DNA of 35,736 nt from CAMQRS01 sp964370065 (lineage in GTDB: Bacteria; Bacillota_I; Bacilli_A; Erysipelotrichales; Erysipelotrichaceae). The notes beneath the pieces were generated by a model. The model was not told where the DNA came from, did no database searches, and worked only from the letters and a program-made list of their open reading frames with translations. The translations under genes were made by a program, and so were the position numbers. Below, in pieces: positions 1 to 7,304 of this stretch (positions are counted from its first letter, which is position 1; each line of letters begins with the position of its first letter). Location: positions 1-35,736 of the forward strand of contig CAYJGK010000019.1 in assembly GCA_964370065.1 (NCBI GenBank). The letters run 5' to 3'.

Positions 1-23
1 CGCAAGCTTTAATTCAGTACTAT

Positions 24-55
24 AAAAAATAGAAAGCTTTCGCTTTCTATTTTTT
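24..55 (-). terminator. Intrinsic terminator after nudF
   Basis: A perfect 14-bp inverted repeat (24-37 with 42-55) closes a 4-base loop that reads GAAA on the minus strand. The 3' arm ends in a run of six T on that strand. It begins 4 bases after the nudF stop codon, so it ends the hemW-nudF unit. The A-rich 5' arm means it could also work for a plus-strand gene entering from the left. Bases 1-23 hold nothing I can assign. Confidence 0.9.
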
Positions 56-59
56 ATGT

Positions 60-590
60 CTATTTCATTTCACTATTTTTATACTTTAAAAATGCAACAA
101 TTGTTTTTCCATCTTTAATTTCTTGATTCATAATCATACCCATGATTTCTTGTTCTTCCAGTAAAACAACTTCTACATGTTCTCCTTCATCCAAACATTG
201 TTTTTCATATACACAATCAAGCATTAGTGCCATATGAATAACTTCACTAGAGTATGCAACAGTTGGGTAAAAATATCCTAAATATTGAATGTTTTCACTC
301 ACATACCCCGTTTCTTCTCTCAATTCCCTTTGTGCAGCTTGCAGTAAAGTTTCATTTTCATCAACTTTACCACCTGCTAGTTCATATAAAGTTTCTTTAG
401 AAGGATAGCGAAATTGTTTCACAAGTATATATTTATTTTCCTTTGTTTTTGCTAATACACAAATACCACCTGCATTGAACACTACTTCTCTAACACTTTT
501 GTGGCCATTTTCTAATTGTACTTTATCCTTTTCTACGCGTATAATTTTCCCATCATAGATAATTTTTCTTTCTATACATTTTTCTTTCAT
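60..590 (-). CDS. nudF: NUDIX hydrolase, ADP-ribose pyrophosphatase type
   Basis: This 176-residue cytoplasmic protein should hydrolyse ADP-ribose or a related nucleoside diphosphate sugar to AMP and a sugar phosphate. A full Nudix box runs from Gly74 to Gly95: G-x5-E80, then R88-E-L-R-E92-E93-T-G95, with the metal-binding glutamates in place. The flanking LAGGK and VKQFRYP stretches are typical of the ADP-ribose pyrophosphatase subgroup. The ATG overlaps the hemW stop by 4 bases and has AGGAGAG 5 bases upstream, so the two are translationally coupled. The exact substrate cannot be read from sequence; the family also contains enzymes for other NDP-sugars. Confidence 0.87.
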   Translation of the reverse strand: MKEKCIERKIIYDGKIIRVEKDKVQLENGHKSVREVVFNAGGICVLAKTKENKYILVKQFRYPSKETLYELAGGKVDENETLLQAAQRELREETGYVSENIQYLGYFYPTVAYSSEVIHMALMLDCVYEKQCLDEGEHVEVVLLEEQEIMGMIMNQEIKDGKTIVAFLKYKNSEMK

Positions 591-1684
591 GATTGCTCTC
601 CTAAAAATACAAGTAATATTTCATGTAATTGAATCATAGCTGATGGCTTGACAACACAGTGATGATTCGTTATTTCTATATGATTTTGTTTCATTAATTG
701 TTGTAGTTCTTGTTCAAACATTTTCATAAAATCCACATCATATCGACGATTAAATCGATTGATATCTAAACCTTCTACTAACCTTAAACTCATCATAATC
801 TCTTCAAACATTTGATCATGTACATCTAATTGTTCTTCCACCCGTATTTTATTTTGTGTGATATATTCATTCATGGTCCCTTCTATGGTATAACGAACCA
901 TATCTTCTTTACCACTTGCACCTAATCCCACACCATAAAAATCATCATAATGCCAATAGTGTAAATTGTGTAAAGATTGCTTATTGGTTTTCGCAAAATT
1001 AGCAATTTCATATCGCTTAAATCCATTTGCTTCCAGCACTTCAATGCCTTTATGATACATTAGTGCTTCTAATTCATTATCTATTAATTGAACTCCCATT
1101 TTGTGAAATACCGAGTTCTCTTCAATTGTTAGTGAATACATAGAAATATGGCTAATTTGAGGGTATGTGCAAAGTTCATTTAAGTCTTTTAAAAAGATTT
1201 CTAAACTTTGATTTTGGAATCCATAAATCATATCTACTGAAATATTATGAATTCCATGTTCCTCAATCATTTGAAGTGTTTTTAATACATCTTCTTTCGT
1301 ATGTTTGCGATTCATTTCTTTTAATAATGAATTATTTAGAGATTGCACTCCTAATGAAATTCGATTGACATTTGCCTGTTCAAACAATGTAATTTTTTCA
1401 TCTGTCAGCGATTCTAAATTTGACTCAATACTGACCTCTTTTGCCTGATCAAGATACGGTCTTAATATGTCTAATAAATGTTTTAATTGTTCAATATTCA
1501 ATGCACTGGGTGTTCCGCCACCAATATAAACAGTATCTATGTCTGTAGGTGCAATTTTTTTTATGTCTTCTTCTAATTGAATTAAGTATTGATCTACTAT
1601 TTCACTTTGGTATATACTTCTTTTAAAATCACAATAAAAGCATATTGAAGTACAAAATGGAATATGTACATATAACCCTTTCAT
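587..1684 (-). CDS. hemW: Radical SAM heme chaperone HemW
   Basis: The 365-residue protein has the radical SAM cluster motif at the N-terminus (C11-x3-C15-x2-C18 in IPFCTSICFYC), followed by a GGGTPS segment that contacts S-adenosylmethionine. Length and motif spacing fit HemW, the heme-binding protein once called HemN-like oxygen-independent coproporphyrinogen oxidase. HemW lacks the extra fourth cysteine of true HemN (CxxxCxxCxC), and that cysteine is absent here (F16-Y17-C18-D19). It probably traffics heme or acts on another tetrapyrrole, but no other heme gene is in view. The neighbour lepA is conserved next to hemW in many Bacillota. The hrcA-grpE-dnaK genes that often follow hemW are replaced here by nudF. 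Confidence 0.9.
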   Translation of the reverse strand: MKGLYVHIPFCTSICFYCDFKRSIYQSEIVDQYLIQLEEDIKKIAPTDIDTVYIGGGTPSALNIEQLKHLLDILRPYLDQAKEVSIESNLESLTDEKITLFEQANVNRISLGVQSLNNSLLKEMNRKHTKEDVLKTLQMIEEHGIHNISVDMIYGFQNQSLEIFLKDLNELCTYPQISHISMYSLTIEENSVFHKMGVQLIDNELEALMYHKGIEVLEANGFKRYEIANFAKTNKQSLHNLHYWHYDDFYGVGLGASGKEDMVRYTIEGTMNEYITQNKIRVEEQLDVHDQMFEEIMMSLRLVEGLDINRFNRRYDVDFMKMFEQELQQLMKQNHIEITNHHCVVKPSAMIQLHEILLVFLGEQS

Positions 1685-1713
1685 AAACAGTCATTCCTCT
1701 CTTGACTAAGCAC

Positions 1714-1785
1714 AATAAATGGTCTTGAATGACTCAAGAACCTAATACCATTTATTTCTTATTAGAAAATTCCTATTTTTTCTAA
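1714..1785 (-). promoter_or_regulatory. Structured 5' leader of hemW
   Basis: The 200-base gap between lepA and hemW contains three overlapping foldable elements. The first is a hairpin pairing 1714-1723 with 1747-1756 (10 bp perfect), with an inner CTTGA/TCAAG stem (1724-1728 with 1734-1738). The second is a competing pairing of CTAATA 1742-1747 with TATTAG 1760-1765. The third is an 8-bp stem, 1762-1769 with 1778-1785. The pairings are mutually exclusive in part, which is the layout of an attenuator or RNA sensor. I do not recognise a named riboswitch or a T-box motif. A function is inferred only from the folding potential. Confidence 0.4.
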
Positions 1786-1811
1786 CGCTTGTATCACCTT
1801 AATACCTTATG

Positions 1812-1839
1812 AGTGTACCACTTAAAATATAAATAGCAA
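1812..1839 (-). promoter_or_regulatory. Possible promoter for hemW-nudF
   Basis: On the minus strand TTGCTA (1834-1839) is separated by 16 bases from TACACT (1812-1817). Each matches the sigma-A consensus at four of six positions. It lies just downstream of the lepA terminator, where a new promoter is needed. Transcription from here would give a leader of roughly 120 bases containing the structured element. Confidence 0.35.
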
Positions 1840-1852
1840 GTAAAAAACAAAA

Positions 1853-1883
1853 AAATAGCTAACCTGTTATCAGGTAGCTATTT
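1853..1883 (-). terminator. Intrinsic terminator after lepA
   Basis: A 13-bp stem with one bulged base (1853-1861 plus 1863-1866 paired with 1871-1883) closes a 4-base loop. On the minus strand it is followed by a run of T. It starts 3 bases after the lepA stop codon and ends the fmt-lepA unit. Confidence 0.9.
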
Positions 1884-1885
1884 CA

Positions 1886-3688
1886 CTATTCTTCGTCCAT
1901 TGATAAAACAGCCATGAACGCTTCTTGCGGAACTTCCACACTTCCTACTGACTTCATACGCTTTTTACCTTCTTTTTGCTTTTCTAGTAATTTTTTCTTA
2001 CGTGAAATATCTCCACCGTAACATTTCGCTAATACATTTTTACGAACTGCTTTAATTGTTGTTCTAGCAATTATCTTACCACCAATAGCCGCTTGAATGG
2101 GTATTTCAAATTGATGTTTAGGAATTAAGCCTTTTAATTTTGTAGTCATAGCATTACCTCGTGAGTAAGCAAAGTCGCGATGTACAATAATGCTTAATGC
2201 ATCCACTATTTCTCCATTTAATAAGATATCCATCTTCACTAGTTTACTCATCTGATAGCCGATTAGTTCATAATCAAAAGAAGCATATCCTTTTGAACTT
2301 GATTTTAGACGATCAAAGAAATCAAACACAATTTCACCTAATGGTAATTCATAAATTAAGTTCATACGAGTGGCATCAATGTATACCATATCTTTATAAA
2401 TACCACGTTTCTTTTGACACAATTCCATAATAGGCCCCACATAATCATTAGGGACCATAATACTAGCTTTTACATACGGCTCTTCAATTCGGTCAATTTT
2501 TTGTACATCTGGTAACATCGCTGGGTTATCAACTCGTAGCATATTTCCATCAGTTAAATAGACATCGTAAATAACAGAAGGCGAAGTAGCAATCAAATCA
2601 ATATTGTATTCTCTTTCAATACGTTCTTGAATGACATCCATATGTAGTAATCCTAAAAACCCACAGCGGAATCCAAAACCTAAAGCTTGTGATGTTTCAG
2701 GTTCAAAATTTAAACTTGCATCATTTAATTGTAATTTTTCAAGCGCTTCTCTTAAGTCATTATATTTTCCATTATCAATGGGGTATAATCCACAGTAAAC
2801 CATTGAATTCATTTCACGATATCCTAATAAAGGAGTATTTGCTGGTTTGTTTTTTAAAGTAATAGTATCACCTACACTCACATCATGAATGGATTTTATC
2901 GCTGCACTAATCCAACCCACTTCACCACAAACTAATTTATCTTTTTTTACTTCTTTAGGATTTCTAATTCCCAGTTCGAGTACCTCATATTCTGCACCGG
3001 TAGCCATAAATCGAATGGTATCTCCTACTTTAACTTGCCCTTGTTTAATACTTACAAAAGCAATGATTCCTCGATAAGAATCGTATAAAGAATCAAATAC
3101 CAAAGCTTGTAAAGGAGCATTTACATCTCCTAGCGGAGCCGGTACATACTTGACAACAGCTTCTAATACATCCCGAATATTTAACCCACTCTTTGCACTA
3201 ATTAAAGGAGCATAAGAAGCATCTAAACCGATTACTTCTTCTATTTCTTTTTTGACTACATCTGGTTGGGCACTTGGTAAATCAATTTTATTAATAACTG
3301 GTAAAATTTCTAATTCATTATCTAATGCTAAATATACATTAGCTAATGTTTGTGCTTCAATTCCCTGTGCAGCATCTACAACTAAAACAGCCCCTTCACA
3401 AGCGGCTAAAGAACGAGATACCTCATATGTGAAATCGACATGACCTGGTGTGTCAATTAAATGAAAGATATAATCTTCTCCATCTAATGCAGTATATTTT
3501 AATTGTACTGCGTTTAGTTTAATAGTAATCCCTCTTTCTCTTTCTAAATCCATTGAGTCAAGCAATTGTGCCTTCATCTCTCGTTGTTGAACTGTATCAG
3601 TTAACTCTAAAATGCGATCTGCAAGGGTTGACTTCCCATGATCAATATGAGCGATAATAGAAAAATTTCTAATATTTTTTTGATTCAT
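1886..3688 (-). CDS. lepA: Translation elongation factor 4 (LepA)
   Basis: A complete 600-residue translational GTPase. G1 is AHIDHGKST at residues 13-21, G3 is DTPGHVDF and G4 is NKID. The EF4-specific C-terminal domain is present, with the conserved QAAIGGKIIARTTIKAVRKNV and CYGGDISRKKKLLEKQKEGK regions. EF4 acts on stalled or mis-translocated ribosomes and is not a classical elongation factor. It lies 3 bases downstream of fmt and must be co-transcribed with it. The lepA-hemW adjacency matches Bacillus subtilis, where rpsT also lies nearby. Confidence 0.98.
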   Translation of the reverse strand: MNQKNIRNFSIIAHIDHGKSTLADRILELTDTVQQREMKAQLLDSMDLERERGITIKLNAVQLKYTALDGEDYIFHLIDTPGHVDFTYEVSRSLAACEGAVLVVDAAQGIEAQTLANVYLALDNELEILPVINKIDLPSAQPDVVKKEIEEVIGLDASYAPLISAKSGLNIRDVLEAVVKYVPAPLGDVNAPLQALVFDSLYDSYRGIIAFVSIKQGQVKVGDTIRFMATGAEYEVLELGIRNPKEVKKDKLVCGEVGWISAAIKSIHDVSVGDTITLKNKPANTPLLGYREMNSMVYCGLYPIDNGKYNDLREALEKLQLNDASLNFEPETSQALGFGFRCGFLGLLHMDVIQERIEREYNIDLIATSPSVIYDVYLTDGNMLRVDNPAMLPDVQKIDRIEEPYVKASIMVPNDYVGPIMELCQKKRGIYKDMVYIDATRMNLIYELPLGEIVFDFFDRLKSSSKGYASFDYELIGYQMSKLVKMDILLNGEIVDALSIIVHRDFAYSRGNAMTTKLKGLIPKHQFEIPIQAAIGGKIIARTTIKAVRKNVLAKCYGGDISRKKKLLEKQKEGKKRMKSVGSVEVPQEAFMAVLSMDEE

Positions 3689-3691
3689 TAT

Positions 3692-4615
3692 TTACCTCTT
3701 TTCTAATTGAATAAACTGGCGCCCTGCTCCATTGATAAAATCAATAGCCAAACACTTACTTTTACCTTCTAATTGCAGTTGTTTTATTTCAATACAACCA
3801 TCACTACATGCTAAATACAATTTTTTATTTTCAACATATAAACTACCTGCTGAATAATGGCAAATTTGTTCAGTATACTGTATCTCGTGAAACTTAATTT
3901 TTTTCTCATTTACGACATAATAGGCAACTGGCCAACCAATTAATCCACGAATGTGATTATACACTTGCTTCATACTTTGGTTAGGATCAATTAATTCTTC
4001 TTCTTTACTTATATTATAAGCATATGTTACTTGACTTTCATCTTGTTCAATAAATGTAGCTTTTCCATCCACTAATAAAGGAATCGCTTTTGCAATAGCA
4101 TTGGCACCACACACTTGTAATTTGTCATGTAAACTTGGCTGTGTATCTTCTAACGTGATTTCTACTTGCTCTTGTAACATATAGGCACCCGCGTCCATTC
4201 TTTTTACCATTCGCATAATTGAAACACCTGTTTTCTCATATCCATCTATTAATGCTTTATGAATAGGTGCTCCCCCTCTTAACTTCGGTAATAGTGAAGC
4301 ATGTACATTTAAACTTCCAAAAGTCGGATAATTTAAAATGTACTCTGGAATTAATTGCCCGTATGCACAAGTTACAATTAAATCTGGACACCATGTTTCA
4401 ATTTTTGTTAATCCTTCTTTAATTGACGTTGGTTGATATACTTCGATATTATGTTGTAGTGCTAATTCTTTTACAGGAGTAAAAGTAACTACTTGTTTTC
4501 TACCTACTTTTTTATCTGGTTGTGAGATGACTCCAACAATTTCATATTGATCTTCTATTAATTGTTTTAAAATTGCAGTCGCAAAAATAGGGGTTCCCAT
4601 AAAAACAATACGCAT
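3692..4615 (-). CDS. fmt: Methionyl-tRNA formyltransferase
   Basis: Formylates initiator Met-tRNA using 10-formyl-tetrahydrofolate. The N-terminal MRIVFMGTP, the NVHASLLPKLRGGAPI segment with the catalytic Asn and His, and MDAGAYM with the catalytic Asp are all present, and the length (307 residues) is normal. I place the start at the ATG at 4615: AAAGGAG lies 8 bases upstream. A GTG three codons earlier would sit directly against that ribosome binding site. The gene usually pairs with def and priA; here it is joined to lepA instead and neither partner is in view. Confidence 0.95.
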   Translation of the reverse strand: MRIVFMGTPIFATAILKQLIEDQYEIVGVISQPDKKVGRKQVVTFTPVKELALQHNIEVYQPTSIKEGLTKIETWCPDLIVTCAYGQLIPEYILNYPTFGSLNVHASLLPKLRGGAPIHKALIDGYEKTGVSIMRMVKRMDAGAYMLQEQVEITLEDTQPSLHDKLQVCGANAIAKAIPLLVDGKATFIEQDESQVTYAYNISKEEELIDPNQSMKQVYNHIRGLIGWPVAYYVVNEKKIKFHEIQYTEQICHYSAGSLYVENKKLYLACSDGCIEIKQLQLEGKSKCLAIDFINGAGRQFIQLEKR

Positions 4616-4643
4616 ATTATTCACTCCTTTTCAAACTATACTA

Positions 4644-4671
4644 ATTATAGCGAAAATAATAAAAAAAGCAA
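4644..4671 (-). promoter_or_regulatory. Promoter for fmt-lepA
   Basis: On the minus strand TTGCTT (4666-4671) and a perfect TATAAT (4644-4649) are 16 bases apart, placing the transcription start about 20 bases before the fmt ATG. The -10 is the clearest in the fmt-rpsT intergenic region on this strand. Confidence 0.7.
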
Positions 4672-4684
4672 AAGATAATTTATG

Positions 4685-4711
4685 TTTATCGAACGATAAA
4701 TAGACGATAAA
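4685..4711. promoter_or_regulatory. Inverted repeat, possible operator between fmt and rpsT
   Basis: TTTATCG (4685-4691) and CGATAAA (4694-4700) form a perfect 7-bp inverted repeat around two bases. A third copy of the half-site, CGATAAA, follows at 4705-4711. The array lies 14 bases upstream of the fmt -35 box, and about 75 bases before the rpsT -35 on the other strand. This is the usual shape of a dimeric repressor or activator site. I cannot name the protein. Confidence 0.4.
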
Positions 4712-4786
4712 AATTGAAGGTTCCCATGTATTCCCTATACTGTATTGATTGGATTACAATTCCTTTCTTATTTTTTAAACGTTTTA

Positions 4787-4815
4787 TTGCTTTTTTTTAA
4801 AAGGTTTGCTATAAT
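4787..4815 (+). promoter_or_regulatory. Promoter for rpsT
   Basis: TTGCTT (4787-4792), a 17-base spacer and TATAAT (4810-4815) preceded by TGC give a strong extended -10 sigma-A promoter. AGGAGG at 4833-4838 lies 7 bases before the rpsT ATG. The leader is only about 25 bases, so no long regulatory RNA precedes rpsT. Confidence 0.88.
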
Positions 4816-4845
4816 TTTAAAGCACATAAATTAGGAGGTGTAGGA

Positions 4846-5109
4846 ATGCCTAACATTAAATCACAAAAGAAACGTGTAATTACAAACAACAAAAGAAACT
4901 TAGCTGTATCTTCACAAAAATCAAACCTTAGAACAGCAATTAAAGCAGTTGTTGCTGCTATCGAAGCTGCTGATAAAGATGCTGCTGTTGCTGCATTAGC
5001 AGTTGCTAACTCTAAATTAGATAAAGCTGTTGTAAACAAAGTTTACCACAAAAATTACGCTAGTAGACAAAAAGCACGTTTAGCTAAAGCAATTAACGAA
5101 ATCGCTTAG
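4846..5109 (+). CDS. rpsT: 30S ribosomal protein bS20
   Basis: An 87-residue, lysine- and alanine-rich protein beginning MPNIKSQKKRV, typical of bS20, which binds 16S rRNA early in 30S assembly. It is one of only two plus-strand genes in the window and has its own promoter and terminator. It sits between the holA side and lepA as in Bacillus subtilis, with sdaA and fmt added on either side. Confidence 0.97.
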   Translation: MPNIKSQKKRVITNNKRNLAVSSQKSNLRTAIKAVVAAIEAADKDAAVAALAVANSKLDKAVVNKVYHKNYASRQKARLAKAINEIA

Positions 5110-5121
5110 TTTATACATATT

Positions 5122-5147
5122 AAAAGTAGACACTCCTGTCTACTTTT
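5122..5147 (+). terminator. Intrinsic terminator between rpsT and sdaA
   Basis: An 11-bp perfect stem (5122-5132 with 5137-5147), CTCC loop and T run end rpsT. The genes converge here, and the stem is also the only terminator seen for sdaA on the minus strand, where its T run is shorter. Confidence 0.92.
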
Positions 5148-5154
5148 TTTATAT

Positions 5155-6357
5155 CTACTTTTTCAATGGCACAACACTTGCTAACCCGCCTAATGAGGTT
5201 TCTTTTAATTCGACTGCAATTTTTTTGCCTGTATAATTCATTGTATTGACAACCATATCAAATGTGACACGATTCTCTTTTATCCCACTTAGATGTTTTG
5301 ATAAAAACGCACAATCAATGCTACGTAAGGCAGCAACGGCATTTCTTTCAATACAAGGAATCATGACATATCCACCAACCGGATCACAAGTTAATCCTAA
5401 ATGATGTTCCATTCCCATTTCTGCACTATATTCAATAGCTTCTAGTGGTAAATCATTGATAAATGAGACTGCCGCACTCCCCATACTACAAGCTGCTCCT
5501 ATCTCAGCTTGACAACCACCTTTTGCACCAGATATTGTGGCATTTTGTTTAATAATATTACCAAATAATCCTCCTATTTTTAAGGAATCGACTAACTTTT
5601 GTTTAGGGATTCCTTTATTTATGTAATAGTAATACATCAGTGCCGGTAATACTCCACTAGCTCCTAAAGTTGGTGCTGTGACTGTAATCCCTCCACTCGC
5701 ATTTTGTTCTGCTGCTGCATAGGCGTATGATGACACTAACATTTTACTACGTTCTTCTTGATCCATTTTATTGGCAATTTCATATAAACGTTTTGCACTT
5801 CTTTGTAATTGTAATCGTCCTGGTAATACTTCAGTAGCAATTAACCCTTCTTCTACCGTATGAATCATCTGATCAAAAATATCGTGCATGTACGTATCAA
5901 TGTCTTCGTGTTGTTCAATATATTGTAGTAAAGATAGTCTGTTTTTTGCACAGTGGTCTTTGATTTCTTCAAAGTTTTTTTGTTGGTACACTTCCTCTCC
6001 ACTGGCTCCTTCAATTGTTTGTCCTTCAATTTCAATAGCTCCTCCACCTATACTATATACGGTCCACTCTTTTACACAACGTTCTTGTTTAAAAGCACGT
6101 AAAATCATGGTATTGGGATGATTAAGTGCTTCTTGTTGAAAGATTACACGTGTCGTAGTAGGAGCAAATGTTTTTTCAATAATATAGTCCGTTAAATGCC
6201 CTTTACCTGTTAAGGATAAAGAACCATACAAGTGTGCTTCATAATATTCAACATCTTGTAAATCCTGCATAAATAAACTAGCTGCACGTTGTGGCCCTAA
6301 AGTGTGCGAACTCGATGGTCCAGGGCCTGCCTTATATAATTCTTTTAATGACTTCAT
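5155..6357 (-). CDS. sdaA: L-serine dehydratase, iron-sulfur type, single chain
   Basis: Converts L-serine to pyruvate and ammonia using an oxygen-labile 4Fe-4S cluster. The N-terminal GPGPSSSHTLGP motif marks the beta-type domain. The alpha-type domain follows, with GGCQAEIGAACSMGSAA and GLTCDPVGGYVMIPC supplying the conserved cysteines. Both domains are in one 400-residue chain, shorter than the roughly 450-residue enterobacterial enzyme and unlike the split SdaAA/SdaAB of most Bacillota. The ATG overlaps the holA stop in ATGA, so it is translated with a replication gene. That position is not part of the usual comE-holA-rpsT order and looks like an insertion. Confidence 0.93.
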   Translation of the reverse strand: MKSLKELYKAGPGPSSSHTLGPQRAASLFMQDLQDVEYYEAHLYGSLSLTGKGHLTDYIIEKTFAPTTTRVIFQQEALNHPNTMILRAFKQERCVKEWTVYSIGGGAIEIEGQTIEGASGEEVYQQKNFEEIKDHCAKNRLSLLQYIEQHEDIDTYMHDIFDQMIHTVEEGLIATEVLPGRLQLQRSAKRLYEIANKMDQEERSKMLVSSYAYAAAEQNASGGITVTAPTLGASGVLPALMYYYYINKGIPKQKLVDSLKIGGLFGNIIKQNATISGAKGGCQAEIGAACSMGSAAVSFINDLPLEAIEYSAEMGMEHHLGLTCDPVGGYVMIPCIERNAVAALRSIDCAFLSKHLSGIKENRVTFDMVVNTMNYTGKKIAVELKETSLGGLASVVPLKK

Positions 6358-7304
6358 AAATTTCCTTTCGCAATTAGGAATAATTCAAATCCTAACTTCT
6401 TATCTATCTTTCCCATTTTAATTTGCTGATCTAACTGAGCTAAATCAAACAAAATTAAATTCAGTTCTTTTAATTTTATCTTGTGGCACATTGCCATAGT
6501 CTTTTCTACACGAAATGGATGCGCTCCTAATAATTTTATTATTTCTTGTTTCGAATATCTTTCATGTTGTAGTACTTTAACTTGTTTTAAGAAACGGTAC
6601 TGATTAGCTAACAAAGCAATTAATGCTATCACTTCTTGATTTTGACTATCAAAATCTTTCCATAATTGATACACCTGTGTGAATTTTTGATCAATTAACG
6701 CATTAAATAAATCAAACACATTATCTTCTAAAGGTCTTCTGACTAAAGATTCAATATCTTGCTTGCTTAAAATTTGATTATAAGTAGCTAATTTATCTAA
6801 CTCTTGTATGGTTTGTGCAAGCGAACCATTTAAACGATAATAACATTCTTGTAGAGCAGAAGCATCTAATTGTAATTGTCTTTTTCTAATTTCTTCATGA
6901 ATAAATCGTTTCCGTTCTACATCACTTAAAGTATTGAATTCCATGACTTGTACTTGTTTCTTTAATTTTTTCACAATTGTTTTTCTTGCATCTAATTTAT
7001 CATGAATTAGTTCTAATATAAGAATAGTAGTAGGATTTTCATTAACTAGGTATCGTTCCAACACATCAATTTGTACTCCTGCACTACTTGCGCCGCTTAA
7101 AAACTTACAATTTTGTACAACAACACATTTGTAATCAGCAAAAAAAGGTGTCGTTTGCGCGTCATTAATAATTTCCACCATGCTTTGCTTTTGCGCATCA
7201 AAATAAGTTACATTCATATCCAAGTCTTGTACAAACCCATGTATGATTGTTTGTCTTTGTTTTGTTATTAAATAGTTTTCTAAACCATATAGTACATATA
7301 TCAT
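6354..7304 (-). CDS. holA: DNA polymerase III subunit delta
   Basis: The clamp-loader delta subunit opens the beta sliding clamp. The 316-residue length, the N-terminal IYVLYGLENYLI region and the C-terminal helical domain (RFLKQVKVLQ, LDQQIKMGKID) fit the family, as does its place after comEC. I choose the ATG at 7304: GGGGTGG lies 8 bases upstream and the ATG overlaps the comEC stop as ATGA. The longer reading from a GTG at 7316 has no ribosome binding site. Sequence conservation in this family is low, so the call rests partly on gene order. Confidence 0.9.
   Translation of the reverse strand: MIYVLYGLENYLITKQRQTIIHGFVQDLDMNVTYFDAQKQSMVEIINDAQTTPFFADYKCVVVQNCKFLSGASSAGVQIDVLERYLVNENPTTILILELIHDKLDARKTIVKKLKKQVQVMEFNTLSDVERKRFIHEEIRKRQLQLDASALQECYYRLNGSLAQTIQELDKLATYNQILSKQDIESLVRRPLEDNVFDLFNALIDQKFTQVYQLWKDFDSQNQEVIALIALLANQYRFLKQVKVLQHERYSKQEIIKLLGAHPFRVEKTMAMCHKIKLKELNLILFDLAQLDQQIKMGKIDKKLGFELFLIAKGNL

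Noticed and set aside
4685..4711. DnaA boxes or an origin near rpsT
   Set aside because: The repeated unit CGATAAA does not match TTATCCACA and there is no cluster or AT-rich unwinding element beside it.
4809..5039. An alanine-rich minus-strand frame opposite rpsT
   Set aside because: The repetitive composition comes from the Ala-rich codons of rpsT read backwards; rpsT has a clear promoter, ribosome binding site and terminator.
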